NCBI RefSeq assembly: GCF_000972845.2
Contig: NC_040033.1
Span: 1,230,344 to 1,294,343, forward strand
Direction of reading: 5' to 3'
DNA length: 64,000 nt
From: Larimichthys crocea
Taxonomy: Eukaryota; Chordata; Actinopteri; Sciaenidae
The position numbers and the translations under genes are program-made. The notes beneath the pieces were generated by a model. It searched no databases. It was not told the origin of the DNA and saw nothing but the letters and a program-made list of their open reading frames with translations. This document shows positions 25,485-37,560 of the stretch, piece after piece. Each line of letters opens with the position of its first letter. Position 1 is the stretch's first letter.

Positions 25485-28400
25485 GTTTAAATGCATTCAA
25501 TGCTACACCAGATGAGCACACAGTATTAAAGTCTCGACTTGTTTTGATTTTTGGTTTCGTTGTAGTTGTACGTCTTCCTCTGGAACTGGTGGCATTAACA
25601 ATTAAAAAGGCTCGTGTTCCCTCTTTAATCTTAGTCACAACTTAGAAACACACACACAACTCCGCTGCCTCTATTTACAGGTAAACACAATACATTAACC
25701 ACCCTGCACCGCCAGCCAGCCAGCCCTCACTTCCTCTCCCTCTCACACACGCGTCCTATTCATCACAGACACTGTGCACACTGAGGGGAAAGTACGATCA
25801 TGCTGACCTTGAGGAAGTCTCGCTCATAAGAAGACTCACCCAGGCCAAGATCTAGGGTCTGTCAAGATGATTTCTTATTCTATTTAATGGAAGAAGTGCA
25901 ATGCTTTATCACTCCCCAGGTTCATGGTTTATATAAGGCATAAGGGCCAGCCCTGTTTGAAATGGTAAGCTGTTAAGTAAAGAAAAAAAAAAGATGCCCT
26001 TAAGAGTCACAATGATTTAAGTGCAGGCGGGGGGGGGGGAGTGGGTATTTTTATGTTAAATTTGCACTCTTCTGAATAGTAAACTAAGAAACAGATGACA
26101 GTGTCGTCCTATCTCCTCAATGACATTTCCCACCGAGGCGTTTGTTGGAAGATAAGCACGAATGAACCCGGAGGGAAGTGTTTCTTTGTCCTTACGCCCT
26201 CGTCCAAGACCACAGTTCAGAGTAACACTTCAGATTGTTTGGCTCCAACAAACGTTTTTTTAAATTTTCTTTCTCATCTTTGCAGGGCGATGCTTAACAG
26301 CAGGAGTTGCATTACATTACCATATGCATTGTTCCGGGATCTGTCATTTTTTGCGAAATCTGCCAAATTTTGCTGCAGACTTGCCCCTGGGTGCACATTT
26401 AAAAACCTGCTGGTCTAGCTAACTGTAGCTAACATAATCTGCAAATGCTGTGTTCTGTCCATAGCTCCGAGGCTTGTGTTACATTTTGGCTTTTTTAAAT
26501 GAACAGCGAAATAAAGTGCATGGCGGAACATCATAGTTCAGTATTATCAGAAGAATCGGTAAAAAAAAAAAAAAGACAATAAAGTCCCACGGCATCTTTG
26601 ACAGACTGTAAAGTAGCCGTGGTTACGGAGTGGATCCTCCATCATATCAGCTGTGGCAGTCCATACCGAGAACATGATAATAATATAAATGAGCAGGCTG
26701 ATATTTCATGGACAGAGTTTTGCAGTTCGCTCCTGTCCTCCCATATCAAACAGCTGCCTGCTGCTGTGCTAGCTCAGCCTCTGTTCTACTCCAGTAAGTT
26801 ATGATGTAATTTTCCCTCTCTGCCATGATAACGATAAGAGGAGGAGATACCAGGAGGAGCGTCTTCTATTGGGTTAATATTTGATATTAAACTTTCAGCA
26901 CCTGCACGAGCCGACTTTGAATTACACCTCGGATATTGTAAATCACACGGAAGCTTCCTAATGTTCTTATCCTTTGTTCTTTGTTCTGTCTTTTAAAAAC
27001 GTCTGTATCCAACAGGCTGCCCTGTACAGTTTGCACCACAGTATCCGAAACTGAAATGATATATGAATTTGGTGTAAGATGTTGCGATAGAATAACCGAA
27101 CGGATTTGTGCTGCGCCGGTTGCATTTAAAGTAGCCTTATGTGCTGCGGAGGTTTGACTTGCTCAAGTGTGTTAGGCAAAATGTGAAATGTTATACGTAG
27201 TGAGAGGCACTTCACAGGAAGGTGGTGTCTGCAGCACTGGGGAACGATGTGATTTAAGGAGCAAATTTCCTTTTAATGAAATGAAGATGAGTTTTGACGT
27301 GGATGAATAAAAGTGTAAATTTTATGTGGCATACAGTAGAGGACAGAATTAACTGCATGAGGCTTCTCGAGGAGAGGGAAGAGGGGAACGCTGTTGCCAC
27401 TTATACGAGCTTGAGATCACTTACACGTGGGCAACACAACATTTTATTTTCACTAAGTATATTACACACTACCTAGTACACTGGGTTCCATTACATACAG
27501 GAGTCACCTGTTGTGACTCATTTGTTTTCCAGGTATTAGTCAGACACGTGTATCTCCATAGAAACTGAGATCAAAACAGAAACGTCGAGCAAAGAAATGT
27601 TTATTTTGAGAGCAAACCGCCCCAAAACATGAAAATCTTTTGATTGGATATTTAATTTAAGTTGGTAACTGTTGTATAATCGCAATATTACACGGGAGGC
27701 TGTGCGTTAACGTCATTATTGGCACGACAGTGATGACAGGCGCTGAAGTAATTAAAAATGATTCCATTATGATTTCCACTGATTTTATTCATGTAAACAA
27801 CAAGTAACTTTTAATAGGACTGTTGGTGCGTCCTGTGTCTCGTGAGAATTCTTGCAGACTAAAGAGATGAACTGAGGGTAGTGGAGTAGTAGTTACAGCC
27901 CCGATGTCTATGTCTAGAAAAAAAATACTGCATCTTAGAGGCTATTTTTATCATAGCCGAAGGGAAACTGTCACCACACAAAAGATTTCCAGTTTTCCAG
28001 CATTTTTTTTGACTGCTGAAAATAAACATGTCGGACCTTCATCGATCCCCAAAGCTATTATCTTTATAAAAAGAAGGGTATGCTAATAGCATCGAAGTCA
28101 TCAGCGAGATTTAATCAACTCACCAGAACGGAGTATTCCATATCTATTTCCACCTCACACTTTCCTGCAGGTGTGCTACAGTGCTGCTCAGCCCCTATAA
28201 TGAAAGCCCCCCCCCCCAGCACCCTCTCTAGAAATCATTACAATCTCCCTCTACCTCTAGGGTCAGTAAACTAATAGTCATTCACCTGTGTGACAGGAAA
28301 TCTTTCCCAAGTTGCCATTGGGGGCCGGCGAGGTTGTGTTTAAGGTTACAGAGTCGAGTCGAGCCAGAGATGACTGCTTATTGTTTGGATGCATCCTGAT

Positions 28401-28800
28401 GATTAAGCGCGCGTGTCGGATCGGAAGCAGTTTCATCACAAATGCGGAGGGTGGGGTTTACATGCATATCCTGCTAATTGCCTGTCGTTCTGATATTCAC
28501 TGAGACACAGCGGAGAACTTTATAAATAGGTAGAGGGAACGAATTGGCAGTGAAACATCTTCCATCATCCACTTGTTCTCGTGCCTGTGCATGCCTCCAC
28601 TGACTTCCATGACCACGAGCATTACTGCCCACTGTTTGGTGTAGTGGATTTCTCAGAGGGGTGGCACAAATGTATTCAAAGGCACAAAGGCTTCAGGGTC
28701 TCTAAAGGGTTATTTTAAGCTCTGCTCTATTCAGAACATGTATGAAAGAAGGCTCATTAAATGAAATGCTGTAACCTAAGGAGGGACAATATACAGACCT
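25485..28800. other. Non-coding stretch with homopolymer runs
   Basis: No gene recognised. A (CCAG)n run occupies 25711-25726, an A-run about 25984-25992, an 11-G run 26029-26039, an A-run about 26560-26573 and an 11-C run 28207-28217. The 107-codon plus-strand frame at 26095-26418 shows no recognisable domain. Confidence 0.5.
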
Positions 28801-31800
28801 CAGTGTGGTAAATAGTTTTGAAAGGAAATGCATTTAAGTGGAATTGTATGCTGGCCATGAAAAGCTGTCAGTGATGTGTCAAAACAACCTGTTATTATTG
28901 TATTATGAGCTACAATGTTCAAACTGCACAAATGGTAAAGTCTCCGAGGACCCGCTTCACCTTTTATCTTACATAACTCAACAAACCAAGCTCGCTGTTC
29001 CGTGTGTTCGTAGGGCAAAAACAGTCGCGTCCTCAATATTAAAATGGTATCTTAAGGTAACCGCATCCTCCCTTCCTTCTATTTTCACCACTACTTCAAA
29101 CAACACTCTTATACCGCAGGGAAGGATATATTTGTTTGCTTTCCAGAAAAGAGCCTCAGCATCACTCAGCTGCAGAAGCTGTGAGGGTTTCTTTTACCTC
29201 TGTGGAGTATTTCTACCACAGAGAATGTCCAAAAAGCTGACAAACCGAACAGAGACAAATCTATATAAATAATTGCTGAGTGGAGTGGAGAGGAGTCGCC
29301 CATCATTCAGAGCAGAAGCGTGCGCAATATCTCCTGGAGATTGAGAGTCATCCATCACCGCAGGACTTTAATTTGAGATGTTTAGGACTGTTGCTGATGA
29401 TTGTCTGAGAGCCGGAGAGAGCCTTGTCTTAGAGGTCTGCAGGGGTCTTTGCACAGTGTAGTTAGCTGTGGGAGAAATTGCTGCCTGACACAAAGTGCAT
29501 TCATACAAGTACAATAGTTTCATTTGGCCTTGAGACTGCAGACAGAACAACCAAATCCACCTCCCGATTAGCATTCAGATGCTTTAAACTGTGCAATGTT
29601 CAGATGCTCCCTGACAGTCGGCTTATTATATCTGGTGCTGCTACACACACACACAGGTTTGCACATGGATTCACATATGCACACTCAAACACACCTCATT
29701 TAGAGCGAAATTATGTCAAAATGAGTCCATCGAGTTGTGGGGGTGGGGCGGAGATTGAAGAGCTCAAGGTAAAGAGAGTCTGGAGACTCCAAATAATCTC
29801 AAGTATCGATTCTATTTAAGACCGAGGCTCTTGATGGACACTTATTTGAAAATGTGGTGATAGGTGGCATATCCGGCTGACTGATCACTGTAAGTTGTGC
29901 TTACGGTAAAGGCTGAGGAGGACCATCCGTAAATAACAGCTCGGTCTAATCAAACAGTGCAGCGGATGCGAAGCAATGATGACAGCTTAGCCGACAAGAG
30001 CTTTAATTTACCACAAAGCACTCAGTCTTTCCATTAGATTTCGACGGACACGGTCAGAGTAGAGTAAGGCATGAGGTGCAGGGCTGACTTTAGATTCAGC
30101 CTGGCTGGTAGATTTGCTGTGTCAGATGCATGGCTGGCCAGAAAGGCATGTTTACTGTTGGTCGTACTGGGTTTCTGCATTTGAAACACACTTATAATAG
30201 ACGTTTCTGAGTCACAGGAACAAATGATATGAATTGCATTGATGCAAGTTCTACAAAGGCATTTGAGCATTATTGCCTGATGATATATCTGAAAACTTAA
30301 TTGCACAGTGGTATAATTAAAAGCTCAAATAATTTCGGTCGACAAGAACTGAGACTTGATTAAATCTGTGCAAATGGAAGGCGGTCCTTCCACAGTGTGA
30401 AACGAGGTCATCCCATGTAACAGCGTTCAGTTTAAGACAATATGATGGGACGCCGCTTCACGTCCTTGCAGAGAGGTTTCACCTCTCGCATTAACAAGCA
30501 GCAGAAAAAGACACAACACTGGCGATTATTTCTAAAATAAAGAGAGTTCGTCAACAGGTTAATTAGGGTTAATATTCCCTTTCCACTTCACTCTGACAGT
30601 TTGTCATGATATGCACTCGAGCCAGGTAGTGTCACTGTCATCACTGAATATACCACAAGTATCTTGCGTGTCTCTTCATTTATCCCCTCTAATGCAGTCA
30701 TAATACCTGAGCGGTTGGTGGCTGCATGCCCTGAATGCTCATTTTCTGCACAGTAGCCTCTGTGTACTCAAAGAGTCCGGCTCCTCTTTTTTCCTCTGGA
30801 AGTGGACTCCTTGGAGCGTAATTTGATTATTCCAAAGCAGGTGTTTTCAGCTGAATGCTGATAAGAAGAACTCTGACGGTGAAGTGAGTTACGTTCGATG
30901 TGTTTAAAGTAGAAGGCGAGGGCTTATTTTTTTTATCTAATCCAAAAAAGACTGGCAAAACGGTGCTAGAATTCCTTCAATCCAACTGAAATAATGTTAC
31001 ACACATATACAGATCATGGCATGAGAGTAATCTGCATGATAATAATAGATGTGTAGATTAGTTTAAAAGTCCATGAAGTGGAAACAGTCATTGGATTATG
31101 TTTGTCTTTGTCCATGTGGCTGCCAGGCGATGCAACACAGTACTCGGGATTATTGTGCCACGAGGGGATTTGAGAAGATGCAAAGTTGATGGTTTAACAA
31201 CGTGCAGTGGGACTTGCTGATGTAACAATTGAATGTCTAAGTTTACAAGAAATGCAGCTCAGCGTCTCTCCAGGGCACATTTCGCCTGCTTTGTGTTTCT
31301 GATATTTCCTTTCGGGATCATCCGAATAAGCATCTGTTACTGCCGAATGGGGGCAAGGTTACATCTGTGATCCGTGTTGTTTTTCTCCAGCAAATCAGAC
31401 TCTGTCAATCCTCTTTGATATCCTCTTAGATTGTTCTCCCCTAATCCCTCTCCACCACCACCACCACAAGAACGGACTTACCCTCTAATAATACTGGCTG
31501 ATACACAGTGTGTGCAAACAAAAGGAATAATCTCAAGGCTGCGATTGAGCCATCAGACCCCATGTGCTCCCATGCTCGACTGAAAACAGTGTCACAGACT
31601 GTCTGCTGCATCTAAACTGCATGCACGGTGCTTGTCCTTGAGGTTGCACGTAGAATTGGCTATTAATTCCTCTAATTCCCATTGTCATGATCATGAATGG
31701 GAATGAAACGTGGATAGACATGTTTATAGTTTTGCTGCCTTATTCACAGATCAACTTGCCAAAAGCACTTGACGTGCCGTCGGATGATAATCGGTGTTGA

Positions 31801-32139
31801 ACGCTCTCCAGCACAGAGTTGAGAAGCTGCACAGCCTTTCATATGCAGATGACTGAAAAACAACTCAGACCTACAAATGGGGTCGGCACATTGGACACGT
31901 GAACCAATCTGCTTTTGAAATGACACTTAACAGGATTCTCATTTCACACACACACACACACACACACAGACTGCCGGAGTGTTTGCGATCCACTGACTTC
32001 AACATCAACTCCTTTCGGTTTGAAATATCGTCAAGGGCACAGCTGAAGCACATTTCATCACACTTAACCAGCTGTTAGAGAGAAGTGTCTCAACTGCGTG
32101 TTTGCCTAGGGAACCACACACGCAGCACAGTCGAATAAA
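28801..32139. other. Non-coding stretch with an unrecognised 144-codon frame
   Basis: The open run at 28838-29272 on the plus strand begins with GTG, has no recognised domain, and sits in DNA without coding context. I do not call it a gene. Short CA tracts occur at 29645-29656 and 31945-31968. A small (CCA)n run lies near 31451-31468. Otherwise nothing was identified. Confidence 0.45.
31945..31968. repeat. (CA)12 microsatellite
   Basis: Twelve uninterrupted CA dinucleotides. Confidence 0.95.
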
Positions 32140-32578
32140 ACACCTTCTGTTATCCGACGCTCTGTCAACAAGCTTTTTAAATGTGCATCAGCTGCACAAA
32201 CCCAAGTAACACAGCGGAGTTCCTGGAGCAGTTTAAATACCAAGAAGGTGAAAACTTGAGGAGACACACTTACCTTCAGGGAGACACTTTAGAGCAGAGA
32301 TGCAGCCAGTTTAATCCAAAGAATCATGAATCAAACTGTCCTGTTTTTTTGTTGTTGTTTTGTTTGTTTGACTCTCTCCTTCACTCCTCTCTTTAATTCC
32401 CTCTCTCACCCTGCTCTCCTCTTTGCTTCCTTTCTTTCATTATCCCACTCGGCTCGTGTTCAGTTTAGGAGCCCACGCCGGAGAACAGAACGGATGCGCC
32501 CGCTCGAGCTGCAGACAGACAACAGCTTGAGAGAGAATAGCTGCACGGGAATAAACGGGAGCTGTACCAAAGTGGAGA

Positions 32579-32598
32579 GTGTGTGTGTGTGTGTGTGT
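32579..32598. repeat. (GT)10 microsatellite
   Basis: Ten GT units in the candidate promoter block; the first of several alternating GT and GA tracts. Confidence 0.95.
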
Positions 32599-32626
32599 CC
32601 ACACGGCTACAGAATGACGACTGAGG

Positions 32627-32732
32627 AAGAGAGAGAGAGAGAGCGAGCAGTGAAGTGAGAGAGTGTGTGTGTGCATCAGAGGATGAGAGTGAGAGAGGGA
32701 GTGTATGCAAAAGGAAAGAGAGAGAGAGAGAG
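32627..32732. repeat. Cluster of (GA)n and GT tracts
   Basis: GA-tract at 32627-32643, short GT-tract near 32664-32674, GA-rich run near 32686-32700 and GA-tract at 32717-32732, separated by unique bases. Confidence 0.88.
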
Positions 32733-32941
32733 CATGTGAGGGGGTTTGAGCGCTGCTGGGCTCGGTGGCGGGCGACAGTCGTGATTGCGTTGGCGCATGG
32801 GAGCAGCGCAACACCCCCCCACCTCCTCCCCTCCCTCCCTCCTGTCTCCCATCAGGTCCCCAGAGCACTGGGGGATCTTCATCATCAAGCAGATTAAAGG
32901 GAACTAGCAAGCAAGCAACCCCCCCCTTCCTCCATCCCATG

Positions 32942-32959
32942 ACACACACACACACACAG
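32942..32959. repeat. (CA)9 microsatellite
   Basis: About nine alternating AC units just downstream of C-rich sequence. Confidence 0.92.
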
Positions 32960-33154
32960 TAAACCGGTGGCGTGTGCTGTGGTCACCGGGGATATTCTAA
33001 TCAAAGAGACACTTCTTTTGTCCAGAGCTTCATGTGTGCTCTGCAGGAGCAAAGGTCCAACTAAAATTAGAGAACTTCTCGCTCTGGGTTGCACTCAGAA
33101 GTGAGTGAATTAATATTTATTTTGAAGATGAGTGCGGTAATGTTCTGTGGAAGG

Positions 33155-33180
33155 TTGGTGTTGTTGGTGTTGTTGGTGTT
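33155..33180. repeat. Short tandem repeat, 9-bp unit TTGGTGTTG
   Basis: Nearly three copies in tandem (33155-33163, 33164-33172, 33173-33180). Confidence 0.85.
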
Positions 33181-33446
33181 CGGCCATTGGAACTGGAAAT
33201 GTGCCAGTCAGTTGTAAAGCTGTTTAAAGCTCCTACAATTGACTTCCTACTTAATGGTATTAACGTGCGTCTCTGTGAACGTTACTCTGCCATCAGGTTT
33301 GTTTTCAGGCTGTTTTTCTATTTTAGCTCAGAATATATTTTGATTCCACGTCATTAGCTGCTGAACAGTTAGTGTTATCATCACACTGCTTCATGCTAAT
33401 ACAATGCACCACTGCTTCTGCAAACTAACTCTCCATCTATGTAGAT

Positions 33447-34158
33447 CAGGGGTCCCCAAACTTTTTTCGGTGCGGGCCACATCAACTTGCCTTTCAGTGA
33501 TGGGGGGGCCGGGGTCAGTCTATAACTGAAATGATATCAGTCCCACCAGGATTTCACGGGCCTTTTTTTAAATATTTGCGGCCTAAATTCCTGATGTTGC
33601 ATGAGGTTTTCAAAAAGATTGCGTTGAAAGTTGCGGTGCATTGCGATTTTGTTGCGGGAGGAAGTGAAAGTTGTGATAAATTGCGATTTGACAGTCGCGG
33701 AGAGGGCGCAGCGAGCAATAAGTCCAGGAGCCGTGAGCCACCTTCGCCCCCCGAGCCTTTCCAAGCCGACCTAGAGTCGGTCGCGGTGCACCGCCACGGA
33801 GGAAATGCTCCCACGGAGGCCAGCTAGCACCGGGGAGAGGTTCCACGAGGGGATCCTCCCGCACCGTGCGGCCGTCCCTGACCCGCCGAGTTGAATCCCC
33901 CGGGCAGACTGCGCGGAAGTTGATCACAAGCAAAGTCACGTCGGAATATACCATTGTGTGAGGGGATGAAATAGTTCATAAATAAGGTAGATTTTAATTA
34001 GAATGCCAAGCTTAATCATTAAGTGTGGATATTTTATAATAGGAAAATGCAATTTTGAAAAATAGGCCATGTTTAGAGGGATTGTTTGGGTTCGTAAGTG
34101 GGCCACTCCATTGTTTAGGCGGCCGGATGTGGCCCGCTGGCCGTGTTGGAGACCCCTG
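33447..34158 (+). mobile_element. Non-autonomous hAT-like element, copy B (CAGGGG/CCCCTG family)
   Basis: Starts CAGGGGTCCCCAAACT and ends GTTGGAGACCCCTG, with subterminal GTGCGGGCCACATC and GGATGTGGCCCGC inverted. TGTAGAT lies immediately before (33440-33446) and immediately after (34159-34165), a 7-bp exact duplication consistent with an 8-bp hAT duplication that lost one base match. It aligns in reverse orientation with copy A at 9699-10471. Order inside: terminal GC-rich sequence, AT-richer part with TTGCGATTTG-type motifs (33600-33700), the shared GC-rich core (33727-33922), then an AT-rich tail ending in the other terminus. No transposase domain is seen, and reading frames over the core are open in several frames because of base composition. 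Confidence 0.87.
33727..33922 (+). repeat. GC-rich shared core module, copy in element B
   Basis: Counterpart of 9960-10165 (minus strand) and 16284-16481. Shares GAGCCGTGAGCCACCTTCG with element C. Lacks the extra segment, about 60 bp, that element A carries near its GAGCCGTGAG end. Confidence 0.8.
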
Positions 34159-34206
34159 TGTAGATAATGGCAAACCACAGATGGATAAATACCTTCTCCT
34201 CTAGAC

Positions 34207-34273
<67 letters not shown>

Positions 34274-34298
34274 ATATATATATCTATTATATATATAT
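34207..34298. repeat. A27 followed by (TA)n low-complexity tract
   Basis: Twenty-seven A residues (34207-34233) run into alternating TA to 34298, with a TCTATT interruption near 34282. The A-run could mark the 3' end of a lost retrotransposed sequence, but nothing recognisable precedes it apart from element B 40 bp away. Confidence 0.92.
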
Positions 34299-37200
34299 CT
34301 GTGTGCCAATTTCCCTTCACTTTTGTCCTTAAAAGACGGCCACGAGGCAGGTCATTTACACGGCACATGCTGTATACTGAAGTGGCAAAGAAACCCATTT
34401 TAGTTTCAGCTCCACTTTAAATGGTCGGGTAATGGTGGGGACAGTGTGTTCGTGCATTTCCGTGTGAAACACATCCACGGTGAGTTATGCAACAAAGTTA
34501 CGATATGAGTTTGTGCTTGTTGCATATTTATTTTTTTCAGGTTTTTAAAGATTGTATCTTCAGTAAAAGAAAATCCGTCAATATACGGGGCGGATGGCCA
34601 CACACACCAGTCCAGAGGTCAAGATGAATTTTATGGTTAATTTAGGGTGAGTTAAGACCTCACTTATATTCATTGAATACATGAATAATTTACGGAGCTT
34701 TAAGTATTTACGTGGAATTAAGTCTAATTTACGGTCAGGTTTCGGTTGACGTTGGTAATGGGATGAAGATGAGATTAACAGATGGTAAATGAGAAGTAAT
34801 TTCTAGTTAATGTAGGATTCTCTGGTGCAGCAATGCGACTGTGCGGGGGTATATGTGGCTCAGGTCGTGACATGTCTTTGCATGTGGGCTGGCTTCAGGA
34901 GTTGATATAGCACATTGGTAATGGGAATGGTTCTGGGGGTGCAGCAGGGGAATCCAGTCAGAAGATGAGGCATCAGCTGGTTCCCGCTAAAACCCTTAAC
35001 CTCTCGAAGAGAAGGAGCTCATAAAGAAACCCAACAAGCCCTTCCCTTCTGTTCCCAACAGAGAGAGAATTACATCGACTGAACCTCCAAACTTTACGTG
35101 TTTCTCTGAAGTCTGGCAGTCGTCGCTGGCGGTGACCTAAATTCTCATTTTTTATGTTTTGCATGATTTAGTGTGCCCCAATGCCGCTCGTGTAACCAGA
35201 TGGCGTCTTTTCTTCTCACGCACACGCATGCACATCGAGGATCAACCACCAGCTTTAACCTTTAAAATTAGACCTCGGTATTGTGGAGGAATCAAAGGTG
35301 GCACACATCAGTCTATGGAAAAGGTTATTGAGGCATTAGCATTTAGTCCTCTCGATATTTCATTTTAACTGTCTTGAAGACGGACAGGGGTTCACAGCGA
35401 AATGAAATCCCCTTCTTTGTGTTTCAGATGACACCTCTGCTTTAATTTCAGTTTTAAGACTGATGGCCGTGAAAATGCAAAACAGCAAGAACCACCTCTA
35501 CAGAGGCAACACACTGAAAACTCCTTCATATACTCTGTTTTCTTCTAGCAGCAGACAGCCAAAATCAAATAGTCAGCTTAAAGTAAAAAATCAAATGTAT
35601 CCAAGTCTGCGCTCCTCAGAGGCAGCAATATAAAGAGCAGCGTGGAAAAAAAAAGGAAGTCTGAATCGTGTGATAATGACCTTTTTTAAAAAATGCCATT
35701 CCCAAAAGCTGAAAGGCTGTATTTGAATATAGTTGTGCAGCTTTTTATACTACTCAGCAGTCCTGGCTGACATCCCCGCTCCCCAGATCAACCCTGTCCA
35801 GATGGCATGGCGTGGCCCTAGAGGACTCCGGTTTTTAATCCTCTTGGCACCGGCTCCGCTAAGCAAGAGGTGGAACGGATGCTGGGAGTCAGACGTCAAT
35901 CAGAGCATTTCAGACTGGCCCGGCCGCCGCACGGGGACACGAGAGCGTCACCACACAAGTGTGCAGAGGGAGGGAGGGTAATGCAGTGGCAACACAAAGG
36001 ATTGAGTGACATTTAATTGAAGCTTGTGCTACACTGTTACGGACCAGTCGTGTAGGTCCGCTGCTCGCGTGATGGAGGAGGGCTCCACTATGAAAACACA
36101 GAAAATATCTCAACTTACCAGACAAAAATAAAAGATTAAATATCTGTTAGTTATGTTGTTGTTCAGGAATCTGTTCACGCAGATGTAGTCTTAAAAATCT
36201 AAACAAGGAAGCAGAAGAACGGGGGGAAAAAGCCCGATAAGCACCTGATAGCATCCCCAAATCTCTTCCCACCTGACTTTTTATCTTTTGAGTCCTCGTA
36301 GTCACTGATGTGACATTTGATGTGGGAAATGTAAAGCTGTTAAAAGATCTACATGACAAAGATGAGATTGAAACTCAAAGGTTTCAAAAAGCGCAGCACG
36401 GTTAATTACAACGTCTGTGAATGGTTAATAAGCTGAGGGAGTATTTACACTGTGGAAGTATTGCAGTAATAATTCTGGTTTGTCTTATCTTTAATTGGCC
36501 ACCAGTCGAGTGCAGTTCCTCATTTTTTTTTTGCCTCTTTTAAATTTTCATTGTGCAAATACAACAGCTATTGGAGTGTAAAGATGGATGCTCATCTTTA
36601 ATCTTTAAACTTCATATTTACTACGACAGGTTAAAATATTTCTACTGTGCATATGTGAAAAGATGTCTGAAGCTTTTAGATGTTTCGTTTCTTTGGTGAT
36701 TAATGTATTTTTCTAATGTTTAAATATTTGTTAATGTGCACTTCAGTGCACCAAGCAAGCTCATAAATTTATACAGCGGGGCAAAGAGGAGAGCGCTTTT
36801 TATGTAATAATCTTTTTTTTTTACACAAATAATAATTCCATTTCCCTCCTCTCCACTCTCCATTGTCCTCACTGGGTTGGAAAGAGGCTGGGGGTGGGTG
36901 GGTGGTGATGTGTTTGCAGGACAAAACAAGGACCCAGGTGTACTTCTTATTAGTGGCTAAGCTAATGGAATCACCAGTCTGCCTCTCTCCAGATCATGCA
37001 GCTCAAGACGAGACCAGCCAGTCCTGAGGGAGGGAGGGAGGTCTGGCCCAGAAGAAGGTGAAGCATCTGGTGCTCTGGTCTGCCGCCTCCTCTCGGACTT
37101 ACTGCAATTACCAGCAGGAGAGAGACACACACACGGGGCATTATCCTGCAAGGAAACAACCGAATCTGTGGATCAGGATTTCTGGTTGTGGTGTCACTTT

Positions 37201-37480
37201 AGATCAAAGCGTGCCCTTTTTTTTTTTTTTAACCAGGCTTGGAAAATAAATCCTTGTAACACATCGGTGAGAATTAAATTCAACCATGTTTCATTATGAT
37301 TCAGGGTTGCACATCTTCATCACACATTTTCCATTTCTTATAAAAAAATAATGATCAGTTGACTTTGTATTATTACTGCATCATGAAGCTCTTCATGCAT
37401 TAAAACATTATGTTGGAAAGTCAAAGGATCTTTGTTTCCGGGAGCAGAAACAACATTTAGATTCTTAACAAGTCTGTAAG
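34299..37480. other. Non-coding stretch
   Basis: No gene recognised. The GC-richer patch at 35800-35990 contains CpGs (CCCGGCCGCCGCACGGGG near 35919) and an 82-codon frame without features. A small perfect hairpin, CGGACC and GGTCCG arms separated by nine bases, lies at about 36039-36059. T-runs occur at about 36523-36532 and 37218-37230. Confidence 0.5.
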
Positions 37481-37484
37481 AGCT

Positions 37485-37560
37485 AAGGCTGCAACGCCGA
37501 TAGTCCGATAATCTATCAATCTATTGATTTGCTCAAATATTCACTCATCTCGACGCTGTT
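37485..37560. mobile_element. Possible degraded 'GGCTGCAAC...CGATTAATC'-type repeat end
   Basis: AAGGCTGCAACGCCGATAGT followed by CCGATAATCTATCAATC resembles a diverged version of the terminus seen more clearly at 49101. The match is weak and no second end was identified. Confidence 0.22.

Larger units (their letters stand above)
32140..33130 (+). promoter_or_regulatory. Candidate promoter / 5' exon region rich in CT, GA and GT tracts
   Basis: A pyrimidine-rich stretch (about 32340-32460, CTCTCTCC-type) leads into CpG-containing unique sequence (32462-32575), then (GT)10 at 32579-32598, (GA)n at 32627-32643, further GT and GA tracts to about 32733, a CpG-containing block (32745-32815), C-rich runs and (CA)n at 32942-32959. 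This architecture is common around vertebrate transcription starts and 5' untranslated exons. A plausible splice donor CAGAA|GTGAGTGA lies at about 33101-33109. No coding start with a credible protein was seen; the 171-codon minus-strand frame (32440-32955) is mostly translated simple repeat. Strand is a guess from the donor. It could equally be just a simple-repeat-rich region. Confidence 0.3.

Noticed and set aside
28838..29272. 144-codon plus-strand open run
   Set aside because: It starts with GTG, has no recognised domain, no splice-site context and a length compatible with chance in 64 kb.
32440..32955. 171-codon minus-strand open frame
   Set aside because: Most of it is translated GT, GA and CT simple repeats (Ser-Leu, His-Thr, Cys-Val runs), with no domain.
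34167..34403. Open frames of Lys/Ile/Tyr repeats
   Set aside because: They are translations of the A-run and TA microsatellite.
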